NCBI GenBank assembly: GCA_009379915.1 | Contig: WHSV01000021.1 | Location: forward strand, 1-45,575 | Direction: 5' to 3' | DNA length: 45,575 nt | DNA from: Actinomycetota bacterium | Lineage (GTDB): Bacteria > Actinomycetota > CADDZG01 > WHSQ01 | In this document: one piece after another, positions 19,227 to 26,757 of the stretch | Position numbering within the stretch: position 1 is the first letter of the stretch | How the letters are laid out: every line of letters starts with the position of its first letter | Program-made: the position numbers and the translations under genes | The notes under the pieces: model-generated | Databases searched by the model: none | The model's input: the letters and a program-made list of their open reading frames with translations, nothing else | Told to the model about the DNA's origin: nothing

Positions 19227-19867
19227 GCTCTGCTGGTCTCTGAGTCGAGGCCGAGTGCTCTGAGGGTTGCTGCGAAGTGACTGTTGGCCGCCTTCGCCGC
19301 CACCTTCGCCGCGTCGGAGATGTAGTCGACGTCTCTCATCACGGGCAGCGTCGCCACCTGTAGTCCGAGACGTTCGAGTCGCCGCCGCTGAGCCGACCCG
19401 GTCTCGGCTGTGCTCATCGCGACGCCGACGAAAGCCGCCGCGAGCGGTTTCTTGAGCCCGACGGCCCAGAATCCGCCGTCGCAGGCGGGACCGAGCACCG
19501 CGTCCGCATCCCCGAGGGCCGCCAGAGCGTCGTTCAGGATCACCGCCGTCAGTTGCGGAGTGTCCATTCCGACCAGAAGAGCGGGCTCGGCGACGTCCAC
19601 GAACGCGGCCGCGAGGCGCACATCCAGGCCCCGGCCCCGCTGTTCGATGACCTCGAAACCCGGAGGAAGCCAATCGCCGGCCCCGCCGTCGAGGGCGACC
19701 ACCCTGCGAAGGGCGCGGCTCGCGGCGACTGCCTCGAGAGTGTCTCGCAGCGCGGCCGCGGCGAGATCCGCGGCCTCCTCGGGGGTGCAGGGCGGCGAGA
19801 GGCGTGTCTTGCACCGCCCGGGCGCGGGCTCCTTCGCAATGACGATGATGGTGTCCACGTAGTTCAC
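19223..19867 (-). CDS. DUF2064 / TIGR04282-type transferase (CofC-like fold)
   Basis: A 214-residue protein of the nucleotidyltransferase-like family often labelled arsenosugar biosynthesis glycosyltransferase. The nucleotide-binding N-terminus is IIVIAKEPAPGRCKTRLSPP (about residues 6-25); later motifs are VGMDTPQL and LGPACDGGFWAVGL, both typical. GTG 19867 gives the GTGA overlap with the family 2 glycosyltransferase. No arsenic genes are nearby, so the arsenosugar label is not supported here. It more likely activates or transfers a sugar in this pathway. Confidence 0.85.
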   Translation of the reverse strand: MNYVDTIIVIAKEPAPGRCKTRLSPPCTPEEAADLAAAALRDTLEAVAASRALRRVVALDGGAGDWLPPGFEVIEQRGRGLDVRLAAAFVDVAEPALLVGMDTPQLTAVILNDALAALGDADAVLGPACDGGFWAVGLKKPLAAAFVGVAMSTAETGSAQRRRLERLGLQVATLPVMRDVDYISDAAKVAAKAANSHFAATLRALGLDSETSRA

Positions 19868-20511
19868 GACTGCTGAAGGACCCTCGTCATGTCCGCGATG
19901 GTTTTCAGCGTTCCGCGCACCGTGCCCGTGACTTTGGAACGGCCATCGCGTTTCGCGTAGGTGACAGGGGTCGACGCGATCCGCCAGCCCGCTGCGTACG
20001 CCATGAGCACCATCTCGAGTGGCCAACCGAAGCGCCTATCCCGCAGATCGAGAGCGAGAAGCTCGTCGCGGCGCGCCGAACGCATCGGCCCCAGATCGCG
20101 CAGCGTCAGTCCAGTCCTCCTTTTGACCACCCGAGCAAGAACAAGGCTTGCTAGACGCGCGTGAGGGGGCCAGGCGCCGGCCTCTGCGCGACGGCAACCG
20201 ATCATCAGATCGACCGCGCCGCTGATGACCGGATCGGTCACCCGAGGAAGCTGCGCTCCATCGAGCGACCCGTCGCAGTCCATGAAGGCAACGACCTCGG
20301 TCTTGGCGGCCATGACACCGGCCCAGCAGGCTGCCCCGAACCCCGGTTCCGGTTGAAACACGACGCGCGCACCAAGTCGCTTTGCTACGCGACCGGAATC
20401 ATCGGTGGAGCCGTTGTCGACGACCAAGGGTTCGAACCCCTCTGGCAGACGAGCAAGAACTCTGGGAATAACGTTCGCCTCGTTGAGCACCGGGAGGATG
20501 ACGTCGGGCAT
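19864..20511 (-). CDS. Family 2 glycosyltransferase
   Basis: A 215-residue GT-A glycosyltransferase resembling dolichol-phosphate-mannose/glucosyl-3-phosphoglycerate-type enzymes. N-terminal DVILPVLNEANVIP, nucleotide-binding VVDNGSTDDS and metal-binding FMDCDGSLD are present, with RRFGWPLEM and a basic KRDGRSKVTGT near the C-terminus. There is no membrane segment. It is the first gene of the minus-strand operon, with ATG 20511 preceded by AGGT. It probably makes a lipid-linked sugar donor used by the divergent GT-C-like membrane protein at 20623; that link is inference. Confidence 0.87.
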   Translation of the reverse strand: MPDVILPVLNEANVIPRVLARLPEGFEPLVVDNGSTDDSGRVAKRLGARVVFQPEPGFGAACWAGVMAAKTEVVAFMDCDGSLDGAQLPRVTDPVISGAVDLMIGCRRAEAGAWPPHARLASLVLARVVKRRTGLTLRDLGPMRSARRDELLALDLRDRRFGWPLEMVLMAYAAGWRIASTPVTYAKRDGRSKVTGTVRGTLKTIADMTRVLQQS

Positions 20512-20622
20512 GACTGCAACCTACCGATGGCGGTCTCTCTCGAACCTGAAAAGTCATTACAAGGTGCGGAACTTTGGCGCGTATGGCTTCTCGTGGGGCC
20601 GCGCATTCGTACCCTGAGCACT
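20512..20622. promoter_or_regulatory. Divergent promoter region
   Basis: The 111 bp between the divergent starts of the glycosyltransferase (minus) and the GT-C-like gene (plus) must hold promoters for both. I see no convincing -35/-10 pair or clean operator. The response regulator encoded at 21936 is a candidate to bind here, which is inference from position. Confidence 0.4.
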
Positions 20623-21939
20623 ATGAGCCTTCGATTGGAGAACCCGCGCGACGAGATCGCCGTTGATCCCGCGCAGAGGGAGGTAACGCGTCGAGACGTC
20701 GTGGCGTTGCTTGGGTGGTTCGCTCTGATCTCTGGCGTTGCGATAGGTGGTCAGGTCGTCAACGAGAGTTTCGCCACCAACGTTCTGGCACCGCCGTTGT
20801 TCGGCAGGTTCGACGTACGGGTTGGACCGGCAACTCTTCTCGTCTTGACGATGGGATGGGCGATTGTCTGGTTCGGTCCGCGAGTCGTCTCGACCATCCC
20901 ATGGCGAATATTGCTCCTGGTGACTGCTCTTGCGGCGGGGTCATGGGCGCTGTCCTTGGCGATGGTGGATGGGGTCGACGCGCTGAGCGCGCCTCTGAGT
21001 GGACCTCACGACTATCTGGTTAACGTGGAACGGATCGACTCGCCCGGGACCTTTCTCGAGACCTTTGTCGATCGCTTGGAGACTTACTCCCTGCACGTGC
21101 AGGGGCATCCGCCGGGGATGGTCCTGGTTTTCTGGGGACTGGCATGGCTGGGTCTCGTCGGGGCCGCGTGGGCGGCGGTCCTGGTGATTGCCGTCGGAGT
21201 CTCTGCGACCGCCGCGGCGTTGCTCACCGTGAAGGCGATGTCCGGCGAAACGAACGCGCGCAGGCTGGCCCCCTTCCTCGCACTCTCGCCCGCGGCCATT
21301 TGGATAGCGACCTCTGCCGACGCGTTCTTCATGGGAGTGGGAGCATGGGGGATCGCGCTCCTCGCTCTCGGCGCGGAGCGCAGGTCGGACTACCTGTCTC
21401 TGGCGGGCGGACTCGTGCTCGGACTGGCCCTCTTCCTCTCCTACGGCGCGGTGGCTCTGGCCCCCGTTGCCGTAGTCGCGGCCGCTGCGCATCGAGGTCT
21501 TCGCCCTCTACTGGTCGCGACGGGAGGAGTATTCGCAATCGTGGCTCTCTTCGGCGTGGCCGGATTCTGGTGGTTCGATGGGTTGTCCGACACCGTCGCC
21601 GCATACGAGGCAGGTGTTGCATCCCAACGACCGTTTGCCTGGTTCGTCGTCGCGAATCTGGCCGCTTTTGCTCTCGCTCTGGGTCCGGCGGCGGCCGTTG
21701 GTCTCGGACGACTCCATCGAGCTCCAACCGCGGCGCTCACCTGCGCCGCCCTGATCGGTGTGGTGGCTGCGGACCTGAGCGGCCTGTCGAAGGGCGAGGT
21801 CGAGCGCATCTGGCTGATATTGGTGCCCTGGGTGCTGGCGATCTGCGTCACCTTCGACTTGCGGCGTTGCCGTGGAATGCTTGCCCTGCAAGGGCTTGCG
21901 GCGCTTGCGATTCAAACCGGAGTGAGGACACCGTGGTGA
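20623..21939 (+). CDS. Polytopic membrane protein, GT-C glycosyltransferase-like
   Basis: A 438-residue membrane protein from ATG 20623 with about ten hydrophobic segments. After the second segment lies a large extracytoplasmic loop with GPHDYLVNVERI and SLHVQGHPPGMVL; the HxxxHPPG element is typical of bacterial GT-C (mannosyltransferase/ArnT-like) membrane enzymes of actinobacteria. It likely transfers a sugar from a polyprenyl carrier outside the membrane. It begins the plus-strand operon, and its TGA overlaps the response regulator start. The GT-C assignment is moderate because no single catalytic motif proves it. Confidence 0.72.
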   Translation: MSLRLENPRDEIAVDPAQREVTRRDVVALLGWFALISGVAIGGQVVNESFATNVLAPPLFGRFDVRVGPATLLVLTMGWAIVWFGPRVVSTIPWRILLLVTALAAGSWALSLAMVDGVDALSAPLSGPHDYLVNVERIDSPGTFLETFVDRLETYSLHVQGHPPGMVLVFWGLAWLGLVGAAWAAVLVIAVGVSATAAALLTVKAMSGETNARRLAPFLALSPAAIWIATSADAFFMGVGAWGIALLALGAERRSDYLSLAGGLVLGLALFLSYGAVALAPVAVVAAAAHRGLRPLLVATGGVFAIVALFGVAGFWWFDGLSDTVAAYEAGVASQRPFAWFVVANLAAFALALGPAAAVGLGRLHRAPTAALTCAALIGVVAADLSGLSKGEVERIWLILVPWVLAICVTFDLRRCRGMLALQGLAALAIQTGVRTPW

Positions 21940-22646
21940 ACGTGGGTTCGACCGAGGTAAGTGACAGACCGCTGGTCTTGTTGGTCGAGGATGACGAGAC
22001 TGTGTCGGAGGTGGTCGAGCGCTACCTGGAGCGCGAGGGCTTCCGCGTGGAGGTCGTATCCGATGGAGCCGACGCCGTCAGCCGGTTTGACGAGAAAGTC
22101 GACGTGATCGTGCTCGACATCATGCTTCCGAGCATGGATGGGCTCGAGGTGTGCCGTCGCCTCCGCTCAACAAGCGCCGTCCCGATCATCATGCTGACCG
22201 CGCTCGGCGAGGAGAGCGATCGCATCATGGGTCTCGAGCTCGGCGCGGACGACTATCTCGCCAAGCCGTTCTCACCGCGCGAGCTGACCGCTCGTGTCAA
22301 GTCCGTGTTGCGACGAGCCGCCGGAACGCTGGCTCCGCAGGTCGCGCAGGGTGAGTTGAAAGCGGGCGCCATCACGCTGAATCTCGACGCCCACGAGGTA
22401 GCCGTAGCGGGCGATCCCATCGTGCTGACCTCCCGGGAGTTCGAGCTGCTGGCTTGGCTCATGACACATCCAAAGCGTGTCTTCACGCGCGAGGAGCTCC
22501 TCGAACGAGTCTGGGGCTACTCGTACGGCGACAAGTCGACCGTTACCGTCCACGTACGGCGGCTGCGAGAGAAGATCGAGGCCGACCCGGCCCAGCCCAG
22601 ACATGTGGCGACCGTCTGGGGATTGGGATACAGGTTCGACCCATGA
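21936..22646 (+). CDS. OmpR/PhoB-family response regulator
   Basis: A 236-residue two-domain regulator from GTG 21936 (GTGA overlap; GTG 21933 also possible). The receiver domain has the acidic pair VEDDE (about 18-21), phosphoacceptor Asp61 in VLDIMLPSMDG, and Lys in LAKPFSPREL. The C-terminal winged-helix domain shows LTSREFELLAWL, REELLERVWGY and TVHVRRLREKIE, ending TVWGLGYRF. It is coupled by ATGA to the histidine kinase downstream, forming a cognate pair. The probable target is this divergent sugar/redox locus. Confidence 0.95.
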   Translation: MNVGSTEVSDRPLVLLVEDDETVSEVVERYLEREGFRVEVVSDGADAVSRFDEKVDVIVLDIMLPSMDGLEVCRRLRSTSAVPIIMLTALGEESDRIMGLELGADDYLAKPFSPRELTARVKSVLRRAAGTLAPQVAQGELKAGAITLNLDAHEVAVAGDPIVLTSREFELLAWLMTHPKRVFTREELLERVWGYSYGDKSTVTVHVRRLREKIEADPAQPRHVATVWGLGYRFDP

Positions 22647-23854
22647 GGCGCACTCTGCTGATCGTTTTCGCGGGTGGCGCCCTCGCGGCGGTACTTACGG
22701 GGGGAGCGCTCGACCTACCGCTGCGCGACTCCCTTCTCCTTGCCGCTTACGCCGGACTTGGAGCTCTCGCCGCCGGGCTTCTCGGCGGAGCCGTCACCCA
22801 TCGAGTTCGTCACCGGTCCATCGCGTTACTCGCTTCCATCGCCTCGATCACGGCCGTCGCGGCGGTGGCGCTCGGAGCCGTGGTCGCCTCTCGGGCGATG
22901 TTCATCTCACAGCACGACCTGAGCGCGCTGGCCGTCGTGCTGGTAGCCTCGGGAACCATCGGTGTCGTTTTCGCGCTCGTCCTCGGCCGTCGGATCTCCG
23001 ACGCCCGCCGTTCGCTCTCGGCGGCAACGAGAAGAATCGGCGAAGGTGATTTCTCGACTTCGATGAAGCATCCCGCTCCCGCCGAGTTCGCCGCGCTCGC
23101 CGACGAGCTCGAGCAGATGTCCGAGCGCTTGCAAACGGCCCGGTTGCGCGAACGCGCGCTCGAGGCATCCCGCCGCGAGCTCGTGGCCTGGGTGAGCCAT
23201 GATCTGAGAACTCCGCTGGCGGGAATCAGAGCCATGGCGGAAGCGCTCGAGGACGGCGTCGTCGATGACGAGGACACGATCGTTCGATACCACGCCGCCA
23301 TTCGAACGGAGGTGGATCGACTTTCGGGGCTCGTAGACGATCTCTTCGAGCTCAGTCGCATCACGTCCGGCAGCCTGAATCTCGAGCTCGAACGAGTTTC
23401 TCTGGGCGACCTTGTTTCCGACGCGCTGTCGTCGGCGTCGAGCCTCGCTTCGGCCAAAGGGGTGCGACTAAGGGGTCAGCTCGACGGCCAATCGCCGCAG
23501 CTCGAGCTGTCCGCCAGGGAGATGGGGCGCGTATTGCGGAACCTGCTCGAGAACGCGATCAGACACACTCCCAGCGAGGGCCTCGTGCACGTGGAGGCCG
23601 GGGTCGATCAAAGTCATGCATACGTGAGGGTGGCGGATGAATGCGGCGGCATTCCCGAGTCTGATGTCGAGCGCGTCTTCGAAACGGCGTTTCGCGGTCA
23701 GACGGCTCGCACTCCTAACGATGGCAGGGGAGGGCTCGGACTAGCGATCGCACGTGGGATCGTCGAGGCGCATCACGGGCAGATCACCGTGCGCAACGAC
23801 AACGGCGGATGTGCGTTCACCGTTCGCCTGCCGATGAGGGTTCAAGGCGCATGA
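22643..23854 (+). CDS. Membrane sensor histidine kinase
   Basis: A 403-residue kinase with N-terminal hydrophobic segments (about 5-22, 30-50, 60-82, 95-115), a HAMP-like region (117-165), a dimerisation domain with His186 in WVSHDLRTPLAG, and an ATPase domain with NLLENAIRH, DECGGIP and GRGGLGLAIARG. The first Gly of the usual DxGxG box is Cys, a variant I believe occurs in other actinobacterial kinases. There is only a short extracytoplasmic loop, so it may sense the membrane itself. It is coupled to the regulator upstream and the epimerase downstream. Confidence 0.94.
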   Translation: MRRTLLIVFAGGALAAVLTGGALDLPLRDSLLLAAYAGLGALAAGLLGGAVTHRVRHRSIALLASIASITAVAAVALGAVVASRAMFISQHDLSALAVVLVASGTIGVVFALVLGRRISDARRSLSAATRRIGEGDFSTSMKHPAPAEFAALADELEQMSERLQTARLRERALEASRRELVAWVSHDLRTPLAGIRAMAEALEDGVVDDEDTIVRYHAAIRTEVDRLSGLVDDLFELSRITSGSLNLELERVSLGDLVSDALSSASSLASAKGVRLRGQLDGQSPQLELSAREMGRVLRNLLENAIRHTPSEGLVHVEAGVDQSHAYVRVADECGGIPESDVERVFETAFRGQTARTPNDGRGGLGLAIARGIVEAHHGQITVRNDNGGCAFTVRLPMRVQGA

Positions 23855-24906
23855 AGGTCCTTGTAACCGGGGGGGCCGGGTTCATCGGCTCCCACGTGGT
23901 CGACGCGCTGGTCGCCGACGGCCACGAGGTGGTCGTTGCGGACTCCTTGCTTCCGAAGGCTCATGCACGCCGGCCCACCTACCTAAACCGAGCCGCAACC
24001 TTTGTCCGGGTCGATGTACGCGACTCAACGGCGCTGATGCGCCTCGTGGATGGCTGCGACGCCGTCTCACATCAGGCGGCCATGGTTGGGCTTGGGCGGG
24101 TCTTCGCCGATGTAACCGACTACGTGAGCCACAACGACCTCGGCACCGCCGAACTGCTCAAGGTGTTGTACGCCACAGGGTTCACGGGACGGCTGGTCAT
24201 TGCAAGCAGCATGGCCGTCTACGGCGAGGGCTCGTATGTCTGCGACGAGCACGGCGAGCAGAGACCGGGCCCCCGTTCGCGCGGTGACCTCGAGGCGGGG
24301 CGGTGGGACCCCCTTTGTTCGGGTTGCGGGCGAGCGTTGACCGCAACGCCCACAACCGAGGAGCAGACGGTCGACCCGAGGAACGTGTACGCCGCGACCA
24401 AGCTGCATCAGGAGCACCTCGCTCTGTTGTTCGGGCGCGAAACGGATGTGTCGGTCGCTGCTCTGCGCTATCACAACGTGTACGGATCCCGAATGCCGCG
24501 CGACACGCCCTATGCGGGCGTCGCGAGCATCTTCCGCTCGTCGCTCGAGCACGGTCGCGCTCCCAAGGTCTTCGAAGATGGACGGCAGCTGCGCGACTTC
24601 GTCCACGTGGAGGACGTGGCTCGAGCCAACCTGGTCGCCCTGAGCAACCCCGATGCACGGGGCTATTTCAACATCGCGTCGGGTGAGCCCCACACAATCG
24701 GCGACATGGCGGATGTTCTCACCGGCGCGTTCGACACAGCGCTCGTGCCTGAGATAACCGGCGATTATCGGCTCGGCGACGTGCGCCACGTGACCGGCTC
24801 TCCGGACAAGGCTAGAAGGGAGCTCGGCTGGACTCCGACCATCGCTTTCGAAGAGGGGGTGGTACGAACGTTCGCCCGTCAATCGCTGCGCGTCGGATCC
24901 ACATAG
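23851..24906 (+). CDS. NAD-dependent sugar epimerase, dTDP-L-rhamnose 4-epimerase-like
   Basis: A 351-residue extended SDR enzyme. The NAD-binding VLVTGGAGFIGSHV starts the protein, with catalytic Tyr180 and Lys184 (YAATK) and Ser in IASSMAVYGEG. Between residues 130 and 165 is an insert with C131, H134, C156 and C159 that looks like a small zinc ribbon; I recall similar inserts in actinobacterial dTDP-rhamnose-4-epimerase-like proteins. It would supply a nucleotide sugar to the glycosyltransferases of the divergent locus. ATG 23851 overlaps the kinase stop. Substrate is inference. Confidence 0.85.
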   Translation: MKVLVTGGAGFIGSHVVDALVADGHEVVVADSLLPKAHARRPTYLNRAATFVRVDVRDSTALMRLVDGCDAVSHQAAMVGLGRVFADVTDYVSHNDLGTAELLKVLYATGFTGRLVIASSMAVYGEGSYVCDEHGEQRPGPRSRGDLEAGRWDPLCSGCGRALTATPTTEEQTVDPRNVYAATKLHQEHLALLFGRETDVSVAALRYHNVYGSRMPRDTPYAGVASIFRSSLEHGRAPKVFEDGRQLRDFVHVEDVARANLVALSNPDARGYFNIASGEPHTIGDMADVLTGAFDTALVPEITGDYRLGDVRHVTGSPDKARRELGWTPTIAFEEGVVRTFARQSLRVGST

Positions 24907-24927
24907 AAAGTTGAGCGTAGAGAAATA

Positions 24928-24947
24928 GGCCGTGAGCGGGGACGGCC
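24928..24947. terminator. Hairpin downstream of the epimerase
   Basis: GGCCGT (24928-24933) and ACGGCC (24942-24947) form a 6-bp stem with an 8-nt loop, 21 bp after the epimerase stop. There is no T-run, so termination is only possible, not shown. Confidence 0.3.
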
Positions 24948-25322
24948 CCCGAGGAGCGCTCTGGAGTCGAATGCACCGCACCCGCCTGAGTGACACGCGG
25001 AGACCAAGTCGTGCCGCAGCGGAAGGGCCGGTCGGGGCACCCACCCAGGTTCGGCCAACCCGTCCATCCCCTTCCCATGAATGCCCGTCAACCGCCGCTT
25101 GGCGTTCACGAACGAACGAACCATCCACCTGGCGGACGCCCCGTGCGTGATAGTTTTCGGCAGGTGAACAGGGGTTTTCCTGCGTGTCCGTGGGCTTTGA
25201 GAACCCATTTGCGAGAGCCGGGGAGGCCACAGGATTCCACCACTCAGTGCCGTACGGTCGAGCGTTTCGACCGGCGCGCACGGAGATGACGGTATCGATG
25301 CGAACGGAAGCGAGACGGGCAA
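24948..25322. promoter_or_regulatory. Intergenic leader of the second nuo operon
   Basis: No convincing gene is seen in this 375-bp stretch. It holds GTGATAGTTTTCGG (25147-25160), resembling the inverted repeat before the first nuo operon, and a GGTCGA/TCGACC hairpin (25256-25272, 5-nt loop) about 50 bp before the nuoA2 GTG. A short GAAC-type microrepeat lies near 25107. It most likely carries the promoter and a long 5' leader of the operon. Confidence 0.5.
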
Positions 25323-25691
25323 GTGCCTGAGGGTTATTTCGGGAGCTACGTGACTATCGGCGTATTCGCCGTAGTCGGGCTCGTGCTCGTATTCGGGACC
25401 CTCGCACTCACCCGCCTGCTGAGGCCCAATGTGCCGACCCGGGCCAAGACCCTCACCTACGAATCCGGCATCGACCCGATCGGTACGGGCTGGGCGCAGG
25501 CGAACGTCCGCTATTACGTCTTCGCACTGCTCTTCGTGATCTTCGACGTCGAGGCGGTCTTCCTCTTCCCGTGGGCGACCGTCTTCGAGGATCTGGGGAC
25601 CCAGGCGTTCGTCGAGATGGTCATCTTCATCGGGGTCCTGGCCCTCGCCCTTCTGTACGCGATCAAGAAAAGGGTGCTCGAGTGGCTGTAA
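25323..25691 (+). CDS. nuoA2: Complex I-like subunit A (second operon)
   Basis: A 122-residue NuoA/ND3 paralogue with three transmembrane segments, [13 protein letters not shown] and [15 protein letters not shown]. It opens the second, 11-gene operon with GTG 25323. There is only a weak ribosome site (GACGGG). The loop after YESGI is different from the first NuoA ([15 protein letters not shown] against [14 protein letters not shown]). The end overlaps the nuoB2 start by 10 bp. Confidence 0.95.
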   Translation: MPEGYFGSYVTIGVFAVVGLVLVFGTLALTRLLRPNVPTRAKTLTYESGIDPIGTGWAQANVRYYVFALLFVIFDVEAVFLFPWATVFEDLGTQAFVEMVIFIGVLALALLYAIKKRVLEWL

Positions 25692-26212
25692 TCGAAAAGG
25701 TCAAGCTCCCCAAGCCCGTCTCCTGGGCCCTCAACTGGAGTCGCCAGTACTCGCTCTGGATGCTGCAGTTCGGACTCGCCTGTTGCGCCATCGAGATGGG
25801 TGCGGCGATCGCAACGAAGTTCGACGTCATTCGTTTCGGAGTCATCCCCTTCCCGGCCTCGCCTCGCCAGGCGGACCTAATGGTCGTCGCAGGGACGGTA
25901 ACGGACAAGATGGCGGCACCGATCAGGCGTGTCTACGACCAGATGCCCGAGCCCAAGTACGTGATCTCGATGGGAGCGTGCGCGAATTGCGGGGGCCCCT
26001 ACTGGGACAGCTACTCGGTCACCAAGGGTGTCGACCAGATCGTTCCCGTCGACGTCTACGTCCCCGGTTGCCCGCCCAGGCCCGAGGCACTTCTGCAGGG
26101 GATCATCAGGCTCCAGCAGAAGATCGCAACCGAGGACGTCAGCACGCGGTGGGCCGGGCACGACACCGAGATTCCGCACATCCCCGAGCCGGGTCTGGCC
26201 GGAGGGGTCTAG
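25682..26212 (+). CDS. nuoB2: Complex I-like subunit B (second operon)
   Basis: A 176-residue NuoB paralogue with the N2 cluster ligands: C34 and C35 in [10 protein letters not shown]100 in MGACANCGG and C130 in VPGCPPRPE. The additional Cys103 is absent in the first NuoB. GTG 25682 lies inside the nuoA2 end. A 25-residue tail after [10 protein letters not shown] is specific to this copy. It should be the electron exit to quinone in the second complex. Confidence 0.95.
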   Translation: MAVIEKVKLPKPVSWALNWSRQYSLWMLQFGLACCAIEMGAAIATKFDVIRFGVIPFPASPRQADLMVVAGTVTDKMAAPIRRVYDQMPEPKYVISMGACANCGGPYWDSYSVTKGVDQIVPVDVYVPGCPPRPEALLQGIIRLQQKIATEDVSTRWAGHDTEIPHIPEPGLAGGV

Positions 26213-26757
26213 TGAGGCTGGAGGCAGACGACGCGCTCGACCGCGTCAAGGGGGCATTGGGCGAGCGCGTCACGGACGCGCACCTGAACCACGGGCAGGT
26301 GGACGTGACCGTCGAGCCGGCCAATCTCGTGGAGGTCCTGACCATCCTGCGCGACGACATCGCGCTCGGCTGTCGCTTCTTCACCTTTCTCTCCGCGGTC
26401 GATCGCTCGACGTTCAACTTCGACGACGATAACGAGCAGGGTGGTCTCGAGGTTCTCGTGCATCTCTACAGCCCGGAGAAGATCTGGCACGTGAACCTTC
26501 ACGTCCCCCTCGACTTCGATACTCCGGTCTGCCCCTCGATCACCGGCGTGTTCAAGGGGGCCGAGTGGCACGAGCGCGAGACGGCCGAGATGTTCGGCAT
26601 CCACTTCACCGATCACCCGAACCTCGTGACCCTCTACCTCTCGGAGGACTTCGAGGGTCACCCGATGCTCAAGTCCTTCAAGCTTCCGGCGCGCAGCTAC
26701 GTCAAGGACTGGCCGGGAGCGAAGGACCCGGACGAAGCGGCGGCGGGGGGCCGGTAG
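26212..26757 (+). CDS. nuoC2: Complex I-like subunit C (second operon)
   Basis: A 181-residue 30-kDa-type subunit. The signature is AEWHERETAEMFGIHFTDHP followed by LYLSEDFEGHPMLKSFKLP. GTG 26212 overlaps the nuoB2 stop by one base (TAGTG). It is separate from nuoD2, whose ATG directly follows the stop. It is divergent from the first NuoC in both ends, consistent with an old duplication or separate acquisition. Confidence 0.94.
   Translation: MRLEADDALDRVKGALGERVTDAHLNHGQVDVTVEPANLVEVLTILRDDIALGCRFFTFLSAVDRSTFNFDDDNEQGGLEVLVHLYSPEKIWHVNLHVPLDFDTPVCPSITGVFKGAEWHERETAEMFGIHFTDHPNLVTLYLSEDFEGHPMLKSFKLPARSYVKDWPGAKDPDEAAAGGR

Noticed and set aside
19223-19867. Arsenosugar biosynthesis role for the DUF2064 protein
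   Set aside because: The family name suggests it, but there are no arsenic genes nearby and the neighbours are sugar and lipid enzymes.
25107-25120. GAAC microrepeat upstream of nuoA2
   Set aside because: Only about three short units; too small to call a repeat or CRISPR. No CRISPR array was seen anywhere in the window.
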